Origin: Saccharopolyspora phatthalungensis | GTDB taxonomy: Bacteria; Actinomycetota; Actinomycetes; Mycobacteriales; Pseudonocardiaceae | DNA length: 64,000 nt | Assembly: GCF_014203395.1 (NCBI RefSeq) | Contig: NZ_JACHIW010000002.1 | Span: 1,550,001 to 1,614,000 of the forward strand | Direction: 5' to 3' | Shown here: positions 52,455 through 58,288 of the stretch, piece after piece | How the letters are laid out: each line of letters opens with the position of its first letter | How positions within the stretch are numbered: position 1 is the stretch's first letter | Program-made: the position numbers and the translations under genes | Notes under the pieces: model-generated | Databases searched by the model: none | Told to the model about the DNA's origin: nothing | The model's input: the letters and a program-made list of their open reading frames with translations, nothing else

Positions 52455-52647
52455 TGCAAAACCTCCCGTCGCGTTCGTCTCGTTCAATAGTCGCCGGTTC
52501 CTCCGCCACGGGACCGTGTGCCCCGTATTCGTGCTGAGCTACCGCCGCCCGGTCCTTGTGGGTAAACAGGCAGCAATCAGCAGAGCACTGATACACGCCG
52601 GGTATGAACGTCTGTTTGGACAACTTCCATCCCCATTCAATCGTCAA
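52387..52647 (-). CDS. Small zinc-finger-like hypothetical protein (86 aa)
   Basis: GVYQCSADCCLFTHKDRAAV followed by AQHEYGAHG has C-x-x-x-C...H-x-x-x-x-H spacing like a C2H2 finger. The only start is TTG 52647, weakly supported. Its C-terminal 22 codons overlap the 84-aa gene. Confidence 0.4.
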   Translation of the reverse strand: MTIEWGWKLSKQTFIPGVYQCSADCCLFTHKDRAAVAQHEYGAHGPVAEEPATIERDERDGRFCNEHRVAPLHHRNHHHVHTRSVC

Positions 52648-52673
52648 ACCGCGTATGCGGTAAGTTCCTTGAC

Positions 52674-52704
52674 GGTCCCCGGTAGATACGCGCTACCGGG
52701 GACC
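52674..52704 (-). terminator. Strong hairpin terminator
   Basis: Perfect 12-bp stem GGTCCCCGGTAG / CTACCGGGGACC, 7-nt loop. It lies downstream of the minus-strand cassette at 52763-53176. Confidence 0.75.
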
Positions 52705-52762
52705 CTTGCCCACATTTCGCGTTAATTGCGTCCTAAGCACACGAGAGGTCCGCCCGAGCGGG

Positions 52763-52966
52763 TCACGAAGGCGGATGCATTCGAAGCCGATCGGCCAGTT
52801 CAGTGATGCTGTCAGCCAGCTTGAGAATTTCCTCTTTCGAGATTTCCCCGCGAGGCATCGCGAAAGCAACCCGTTCGAGATCCCATTGAGCCTGCCGAAG
52901 CGCGACCGCGAGATTAGCCGGCGGACTCATGGGCTTTCCGATGAACTGCGGGCCAGTGTCCGTCAT
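52763..52966 (-). CDS. Small hypothetical protein (67 aa), third ORF of cassette 1
   Basis: MTDTGPQFIGKPMSPPANLA then VALRQAQWDLERVAFAMPRG and a helical end KEEILKLADSITELADRL. Its ATG overlaps the stop of the 33-aa ORF (ATGA), indicating coupling. A shortened relative exists in cassette 2 (53201-53284). Unknown function. Confidence 0.55.
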   Translation of the reverse strand: MTDTGPQFIGKPMSPPANLAVALRQAQWDLERVAFAMPRGEISKEEILKLADSITELADRLRMHPPS

Positions 52967-53064
52967 AGGTACACCCGCTTACGGCGCTTCCGCATCTCAT
53001 CCCACGCCCGCCTCTTCCGACGCCTTTTCATCCAGCGTCGAATCCACGCGTACGGGCTAATCAT
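52963..53064 (-). CDS. Tiny basic protein (33 aa), second ORF of cassette 1
   Basis: MISPYAWIRRWMKRRRKRRA then WDEMRKRRKRVYL: 15 Arg/Lys of 33 residues. ATGA overlap with the next ORF and an 8-nt overlap with the ORF before it. Likely nucleic-acid binding if expressed. Confidence 0.45.
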   Translation of the reverse strand: MISPYAWIRRWMKRRRKRRAWDEMRKRRKRVYL

Positions 53065-53176
53065 GAGTAAGCCCGTAGACCGGTCCGGGTCTTCTGTCGC
53101 GAGACCTCGGCCCAATCTCGGGCTGCAAGTCAAGCGACGTTCTCTGCCAGTTACGGCAGTCCGCTTGGGTTTTCAT
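53057..53176 (-). CDS. Small protein (39 aa), first ORF of cassette 1
   Basis: ATG 53176 has AGGA 7 nt upstream and encodes MKTQADCRNWQRTSLDLQPE followed by a basic tail. Its first 28 or so residues are identical to those of the ORF at 53374-53523, the copy in cassette 2. Confidence 0.5.
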   Translation of the reverse strand: MKTQADCRNWQRTSLDLQPEIGPRSRDRRPGPVYGLTHD

Positions 53177-53200
53177 GTAGTTGTCCTACCGATCGACATT

Positions 53201-53284
53201 TTATTGAGCCTGCCGGAGCGCTTCCGCGAGATTGGCGGCCGGGCTCATGGACGTTCTGATGTGCGGGTCAGGGGTGTCCGTCAC
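53201..53284 (-). CDS. Truncated cassette-2 copy of the 67-aa protein (27 aa)
   Basis: GTG 53284 encodes MTDTPDPHIRTSMSPAANLA then EALRQAQ and a stop, matching the first third of the protein at 52763-52966. The stop arises at the duplication junction. Confidence 0.35.
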   Translation of the reverse strand: MTDTPDPHIRTSMSPAANLAEALRQAQ

Positions 53285-53535
53285 AGGTACACCCGCCTAC
53301 GGCGCTTCCGCATCTCATCCCACGCCCGCCTCTTACGACGCCGTTTCGCGTCGAATTCCCCGGTGCGGGCTAATCACTCGTGCGGCTCGGTCACCCGTGA
53401 GGGCCAATAATGAGTAAGCCCGCAGATTGGCACGGGTCTTCTGTCGCGAGACCTCGGCCCAATCTCGGGCTGCAAGTCAAGCGACGTTCTCTGCCAGTTA
53501 CGGCAGTCCGCTTGGGTTTTCATGTAGTTGTCCTA
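53203..53535. repeat. Internal tandem duplication, cassette 2
   Basis: Second copy of 52885-53188. Its 33-aa ORF is broken by a frameshift (VISPHRGIRRETAS then stop), while the tail WDEMRKRRRRVYL survives in another frame. Confidence 0.85.
53374..53523 (-). CDS. Small protein (49 aa), first ORF of cassette 2
   Basis: ATG 53523 with AGGA upstream; MKTQADCRNWQRTSLDLQPE as in cassette 1, then a different C-terminus ending TEPHE with a GTGA overlap to the broken next ORF. Confidence 0.45.
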   Translation of the reverse strand: MKTQADCRNWQRTSLDLQPEIGPRSRDRRPVPICGLTHYWPSRVTEPHE

Positions 53536-53543
53536 ATGCCGTC

Positions 53544-53564
53544 CCCCCGCCCCTGTGGCGGGGG
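53544..53564 (-). terminator. Short strong hairpin
   Basis: Perfect 8-bp stem CCCCCGCC / GGCGGGGG with a 5-nt loop, between the 63-aa gene and cassette 2. Confidence 0.6.
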
Positions 53565-53590
53565 TTCGACCGCAGATTAGCGCGGAGCGA

Positions 53591-53782
53591 TCACTCTGTC
53601 ACGATGTAAATCGTGTGCCCTACCCGTACGGATGAGTGCCCAGCCTCAAGATTGCTAGCCCCCTCGTCAGCCGCCCGAGAAAGACCGTCGTTGGCTAAAT
53701 GCGACCACCCCTCCGCTTGCTTACGCAGCTTGCTAATCAACTCGTTTCTCCTGCCGAGACACGTCGGATCTCCGTAGATCAT
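53591..53782 (-). CDS. Small hypothetical protein (63 aa)
   Basis: MIYGDPTCLGRRNELISKLR is followed by KQAEGWSHLANDGLSRAADE and ends VRVGHTIYIVTE. Balanced, protein-like composition but no clear SD. Unknown function. Confidence 0.45.
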   Translation of the reverse strand: MIYGDPTCLGRRNELISKLRKQAEGWSHLANDGLSRAADEGASNLEAGHSSVRVGHTIYIVTE

Positions 53783-53873
53783 GAGGCTAAAGGTTACCGG
53801 ATGATCTGCGCAAACGGTTGTGCGCTTGTGGTAGTGCGGTGAGGCAGGGGCGTTCGACCTCTAGCATGATGGT

Positions 53874-53902
53874 GCCCCTCCGGTACGGCGTACCGGAGGG
53901 GC
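53874..53902 (-). terminator. Strong hairpin terminator
   Basis: Perfect 13-bp stem GCCCCTCCGGTAC / GTACCGGAGGGGC with a 3-nt loop, downstream of the 72-aa gene. Confidence 0.8.
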
Positions 53903-53969
53903 ATCCCTGTGTCTGAGGTTCGAAATGTCTCGGCTTGGCTTTGCCGTCCCTCTGACGTGGGCGAGGGTC

Positions 53970-54188
53970 TCAGGTTTTGCCGTTGTGTCTTCGGTGATCC
54001 TCGATGACTCCTTGCCAGGTGAGGTAGCGCTGTTCGGCCACGCTGAACGTGCAGCTGCGGCACGTCCACTGTCCGTCAACGCGGTGTAGTACGTGGCGGG
54101 TGATCCGGTCGTGGTATTCGTGTCCATTGTTGAACAGGTAGCGCTTGAATTGGAGTCGTACGGTTCCGGCGGGTACACGCTTTAACAT
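53970..54188 (-). CDS. Small hypothetical protein with C-x-x-C (72 aa)
   Basis: ATG 54188 has GGAAGGA 9 nt upstream. MLKRVPAGTVRLQFKRYLFN, HRVDGQWTCRSCTFSV and WQGVIEDHRRHNGKT: a short phage-type protein with one C-x-x-C and a late H-x-x-x-H, possibly a single zinc finger. Codon use is less G+C-biased than in the host genes. Another open frame upstream (TVELTPHVIDQIPMALHMLR) is cut by the right aconitase repeat. Confidence 0.6.
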   Translation of the reverse strand: MLKRVPAGTVRLQFKRYLFNNGHEYHDRITRHVLHRVDGQWTCRSCTFSVAEQRYLTWQGVIEDHRRHNGKT

Positions 54189-54301
54189 GGATGTTTTCCT
54201 TCCAGTGCATCATCCGTAGCATGTGGAGTGCCATCGGGATTTGGTCGATTACGTGTGGTGTGAGTTCCACGGTTTGTGTTGTGTTGTTCCGGCGGTCGGG
54301 T

Positions 54302-54768
54302 GAGATCTCCCCGGCCGGTGCCAGCGCTTTGCCGCTGCGCTCGAACATCCCGGCGCTGGCCGAGTTCACCTTCACGCGGATCGACGCCGACTACCCTCGC
54401 CGCGCCCGGGGCCACCCCGGCGGCCACGTCGTGATCGGCGGGCAGAACTACGGCCAGGGTTCATCCACTGGCAGAACCTCGCCAACTTCGGCATCGTGCC
54501 GCTGGAGTTCTGCGACCCCGACGACTACGCGGGCATCGGAGTCGACGACTCCCTCCTCTTCGACGACCTGCCCGGCGCACTGTCGGCCGGTAACGAACTC
54601 GACGTGCGCAACACCACCCGCAACCGCTCCATCCGAGTGCGGCACCGACTCTCACCGCGCCAGGTCGATGCTGTGCTGGCAGGCGGCGTGATCCCGCTGC
54701 TTGCCTCTCGCGCCTGAATCCGTTGGACCATCGCGAAATCGGCGGTCCTGGTGCGGAGCTGGCGGCGA
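54302..54768 (+). pseudogene. Aconitase 3'-end fragment, right copy (73-bp deletion)
   Basis: 467 bp matching 51033-51572. It lacks the equivalent of 51194-51266, which removes the SREHAAITPRYLG region and shifts the frame. No start codon or upstream aconitase part is present, so it is non-functional. The match ends at the same point downstream of the stop as in the left copy. Confidence 0.9.
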
Positions 54769-54855
54769 CACAACGATTTCCCCGGGAGAACCGGACAGTG
54801 CGGTATTGGACGCCCGAGGTGATCTATACCCCAACCAAGGTTCCTCGATGAGGCA

Positions 54856-55141
54856 CTAGACGGTCCGACCGGTGGCGATGAGCTCCCGCCGCTCGCGTTC
54901 GCCCAAACCGCCCCAGACGCCGTAGGGTTCGCGGGCCTTCAGCGCGTGGGCACGGCATTGCCGCATGACCGGGACACTGGCGGCAGATGAGCTTCGCTCG
55001 CCGTTCGCGGTTGTCGCGAGCGCTGCCGCGTTCATTCTCCGGATGGAAGAACCGGCTCGTGCTCACATCCCGGCACGCCGCGTCGAGCTGCCAATGCCAG
55101 GCATCGCTCACCGGCTTGGGCAAGCGAGTCGTTGCTGCCAC
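54856..55141 (-). pseudogene. WhiB-family regulator with a 1-bp frameshift
   Basis: GTG 55141 (GGAGGT 7 nt upstream) starts WQLDAACRDVSTSRFFHPEN and reaches LICRQCP. The frame then fails, but the +1 frame reads PVMRQCRAHALKAREPYGVW, GGLGERERRELIATGRTV and TAG at 54856-54858. One surplus G in the GGG run at 54971-54973 explains this. With it removed, all four Fe-S cysteines and the GVWGG turn are present. Either a true pseudogene or a sequencing error. Confidence 0.85.
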
Positions 55142-55378
55142 TGCTACCACCTCCGGTTCCCTGCGTTCGGCTGTCTCTAGTCGATCTACCCGGAACGGGA
55201 CCCCGATACACCTCTCGTCGAGCAGAGATCACCCGCCCACGGTGATCAACGTCACGGGCTCACCGCCTCGGCCCGAGCGCTTGGCGGGGTTAGCGGGCTG
55301 GGGCTGCGGGTAGGCGAACGGGAGGTTGTTGCCTGGCGGTTGGTGCCTGGACACCAACGACTCGAGGAGGTGCGCGTC

Positions 55379-57175
55379 GTGGCGGAGTTGGTCGCGGATC
55401 GAATCTTGTCCCGCCTGCGGGAATGGGGCGTCGAGCACGTTTTCGCCTACGCCGGCGACGGGATCAACGGGATGTTGGCGGCGTGGGACCGGGCCGGTGA
55501 TCGACCGCGTTTCGTGCAGTCTCGGCACGAGGAGCTGTCGGCGTTCGAAGCGGTCGGGTATGCGAAGTTCTCCGGTCGAATCGGGGTATGCGCCGCCACC
55601 TCGGGGCCGGGCGCGATTCACCTGCTCAACGGCCTCTACGACGCCAAGCTCGACGGGGTACCGGTGGTGGCCATCGTCGGGCAGACCGCCCGTTCGGCCT
55701 TGGGCGGCGCGTACCAGCAGGAAGTCGACCTGATGTCGCTGTACAAGGACGTCGCGAGCGAGTACCTCGGCATGGTCACGGTGCCCGAGCAGTTGCCCAA
55801 CGTGCTGGACCGGGCGATGCGCACCGCCCAGGCGCGCAGCACTGTGACGGCGGTGATCGTTCCCGGCGACGTGCAGGCGCTGGAGTACACGCCGCCGAAG
55901 CACGAGTTCAAGATGGTCCCCTCCAGCATCGGGATGTCCGGTTCCTCGCTCCTGCCGGATGAGGCGAGCCTGCGCACGGCGGCCGACGTGCTGAATGCGG
56001 GTGAGCGCGTGGCGATCATGATCGGCCAAGGCGCGCGCGACGCCGCCGACGAGGTCGTGGCGACCGCCGAGATACTCGGTGCGGGCGTGGCGAAGGCATT
56101 GCTCGGCAAGGACGTGCTGCCCGACGACCTGCCGTTCGTCACCGGGGCGGCCGGGCTGCTGGGGACGAAACCGTCGTACCAGCTCATGCGCGATTGCGAC
56201 ACGCTGCTGGTGGTCGGGTCGAGCTTTCCGTACAGCCAGTTCCTGCCCGAGTTCGGGCACGCGCGCGGGGTCCAGATCGACATCGACCCGAACCGCATCG
56301 GCATGCGCTATCCGTTCGAGGTCAACCTGCTAGGCGACGCCAAGCGGACCCTGAGCGCGCTGCTGCCGCTGTTGCGGCGCAAGCAGGACCGGTCCTGGCG
56401 CGCGAGCACCGAGGAAAGCGTGCGCGAATGGTGGGAGGTCATGGACCGGCGCGCCCACGTCGAGGCGGTCCCGGTCAACCCGGAGCGGGTGTTCCACGAG
56501 CTTTCGCCGCAGCTGCCCGATGACGTCATCCTGACCTCGGATTCCGGTTCGGCGGCGAACTGGTACGCCCGCCACCTCAAGATCCGCGCCGGCATGCGGT
56601 CCTCGCTATCGGGGACGCTGGCCACGATGGGCCCCGGGGTCCCCTACGCCACGGGGGCGAAGTTCGCGCACCCGGATCGGCCGGTGATCGCGCTGGTCGG
56701 CGACGGTGCCATGCAGATGAACGGCCTTAACGAACTGATCACCCTGGCGCACTACTGGCGGGAGTGGAGCGATCCGCGGGTGGTGGTCGCGGTACTCAAC
56801 AACGGCGATCTCAACCAGGTCACCTGGGAGTTGCGGGCGATGAGCGGCGCACCACAGTTCATTCCCTCGCAGCGTCTTCCGGACGTCGGCTACGCGGCGG
56901 TGGCCGAACAGCTCGGCCTGCGGGCGGCGAAGGTCGACGATCCCGCGCGGATCCACGAGGCGTGGCGGCAGGCCTTGGCCGCCGACCGGCCGTGCGTGCT
57001 GGAGTTCGTCACCGATCCGACGGTGCCGCCGATCCCGCCGCGGGCAGACCTCGACCAGTTGGAGAAGGTGACCAGCTCGCTGCTCAAGGGGGATCCCGAA
57101 GCCTGGTCGGTGGTCCGCGAGGGCGTGAAGTCCAAGGTTCAGGAATTCCTGCCGGGCGGCCACAAGCGGCAATGA
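55379..57175 (+). CDS. ThDP-dependent enzyme, pyruvate oxidase/acetolactate synthase-like
   Basis: 598 aa with three domains. PYR domain: EHVFAYAGDGINGMLAAWDR with catalytic Glu in SRHEELSAFEAVG (about 51). The central domain has VLNAGERVAIMIGQGARDAA. The PP domain has the ThDP site GDGAMQMNGLNELI (about 441) through VAVLNNGDLNQVTWE. A PoxB-like pyruvate decarboxylating/oxidising role is most likely, but other 2-keto acids are possible. GAGGAGG at 55364-55370 is 8 nt before GTG 55379. First gene of an operon; the next start overlaps its stop (ATGA). Confidence 0.87.
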   Translation: MAELVADRILSRLREWGVEHVFAYAGDGINGMLAAWDRAGDRPRFVQSRHEELSAFEAVGYAKFSGRIGVCAATSGPGAIHLLNGLYDAKLDGVPVVAIVGQTARSALGGAYQQEVDLMSLYKDVASEYLGMVTVPEQLPNVLDRAMRTAQARSTVTAVIVPGDVQALEYTPPKHEFKMVPSSIGMSGSSLLPDEASLRTAADVLNAGERVAIMIGQGARDAADEVVATAEILGAGVAKALLGKDVLPDDLPFVTGAAGLLGTKPSYQLMRDCDTLLVVGSSFPYSQFLPEFGHARGVQIDIDPNRIGMRYPFEVNLLGDAKRTLSALLPLLRRKQDRSWRASTEESVREWWEVMDRRAHVEAVPVNPERVFHELSPQLPDDVILTSDSGSAANWYARHLKIRAGMRSSLSGTLATMGPGVPYATGAKFAHPDRPVIALVGDGAMQMNGLNELITLAHYWREWSDPRVVVAVLNNGDLNQVTWELRAMSGAPQFIPSQRLPDVGYAAVAEQLGLRAAKVDDPARIHEAWRQALAADRPCVLEFVTDPTVPPIPPRADLDQLEKVTSSLLKGDPEAWSVVREGVKSKVQEFLPGGHKRQ

Positions 57176-58275
57176 GCGCCACCGAAGCCCGGATCGGGCC
57201 GGTGCGGGCGAGCGCGTACCGGGTGCCGACCGATGCCGACGAGGGCGATGGCACGTTGGCCTGGTCGGCCACGACGATCGTGGTGGTGCGCGCCGAGGTC
57301 GGTGACGTGGTCGGGCTGGGCTGGACCTACACCGACGTCGCGGGTGTCGAGCTCGTGCACGGGATCCTGGGCTCCGCCGTCGAAGGCCGCGACGGGCTCG
57401 ACGTCCCGGCCGCGTGGCAGGCGATGCAGCAGGCGGTTCGCAACCTCGGGCGCCCGGGCCTGGTGTCGTGCGCGATGTCGGCAGTAGAGATCGCGTTGTG
57501 GGACGCCGCCGCCCGTCTGGTGGGCCTGCCGCTCTGCCGGTTGCTCGGTCGGGTGCGGGATGTCGTCCCGGTCTACGGCAGCGGTGGTTTCACCACCTAC
57601 GACGAGCGGCAGCAGCGGGCGCAACTGCAGCGGTGGGTCCACGGCCTGCGGTTGCCGGCGGTGAAGATCAAGATCGGGCAGGACTGGGGAACCAGGGTCG
57701 ATCGCGACCTCCGGCGGGTCGATCTCGCGCGCGAGGTGGTCGGCCCGGAGGTCGAGCTCTACGTGGACGCCAACGGCGCCTACGGGCCGGGCCAGGCGGT
57801 GCGGGTCGGTCACCGGCTCGACGAGCGCCGCGTGTCGTGGTTTGAGGAGCCCGTTTCCAGCGACGACCTCAGCGGATTGCGCCGGGTTCGGGAATTGGTG
57901 GGCGCGGACGTCGCCGCCGGTGAGTACGGATACCACCTGCCGTACTTCGAAGCCATGCTTGAGGCGGTGGACTGCTTGCAGGTGGACGTCACCCGCTGCG
58001 GCGGCTTCGGGGAATGGTTGCGGGCCGCCGCGTTGGCGGCGGCCCGCAACCGGGAGATCTCCGGGCACTGCGCGCAGAACCTGGCCGCGCACGTCGCGCT
58101 GGCCACGCCGAACCTGCGGCACCTGGAGTGGTTCCACGACCACGACCGGATCGAGCGGATGTTCTTCGACGGGGTACTCGATCCGACGGGTGGGCGGGTG
58201 CGCGCCGAGCTCTCCCTCCCCGGACACGGCATGACGTTCAAGGAAGCCGACGCCGAAGCCTTTCGGATCGCCTGA
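57172..58275 (+). CDS. Enolase-superfamily (mandelate racemase/muconate lactonizing-like) protein
   Basis: 367 aa. Capping domain followed by a modified TIM barrel. Catalytic and metal residues: KIKIGQDWG (K-x-K, about 164-168), first Asp in YVDANGAYG, Glu in WFEEPV and Glu in AAGEYGYHLPYF, with His in SGHCAQNLAAHVAL. The KxK general base suits sugar-acid dehydratases or epimerases. Overlaps the preceding stop by 4 nt and precedes the FAD/Fe-S gene by 13 nt, so it is part of one pathway with them. Confidence 0.88.
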   Translation: MSATEARIGPVRASAYRVPTDADEGDGTLAWSATTIVVVRAEVGDVVGLGWTYTDVAGVELVHGILGSAVEGRDGLDVPAAWQAMQQAVRNLGRPGLVSCAMSAVEIALWDAAARLVGLPLCRLLGRVRDVVPVYGSGGFTTYDERQQRAQLQRWVHGLRLPAVKIKIGQDWGTRVDRDLRRVDLAREVVGPEVELYVDANGAYGPGQAVRVGHRLDERRVSWFEEPVSSDDLSGLRRVRELVGADVAAGEYGYHLPYFEAMLEAVDCLQVDVTRCGGFGEWLRAAALAAARNREISGHCAQNLAAHVALATPNLRHLEWFHDHDRIERMFFDGVLDPTGGRVRAELSLPGHGMTFKEADAEAFRIA

Positions 58276-58288
58276 ACGGGAGGAGAAG

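Larger units (their letters stand above)
52885..53188. repeat. Internal tandem duplication, cassette 1
   Basis: Aligns with 53203-53535 at an offset of about 318-347 bp. The block attctgtcgcgag-type end (cttctgtcgcgagacctcgg through tgtagttgtccta) is identical over about 95 bp; the rest has substitutions and indels. Confidence 0.85.
51573..54301. mobile_element. Phage-like inserted segment between the aconitase repeats
   Basis: 2.7 kb with visibly lower G+C and different codon use. It carries about ten tiny, mostly overlapping minus-strand genes with zinc-knuckle or basic products, at least five strong hairpins and an internal tandem duplication. No integrase, transposase or replication gene is present, so it is a remnant or satellite-like piece rather than a complete element. 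Confidence 0.65.

Noticed and set aside
52885..53535. CRISPR array
   Set aside because: Only two long repeats with coding content; no short regular repeat/spacer pattern.
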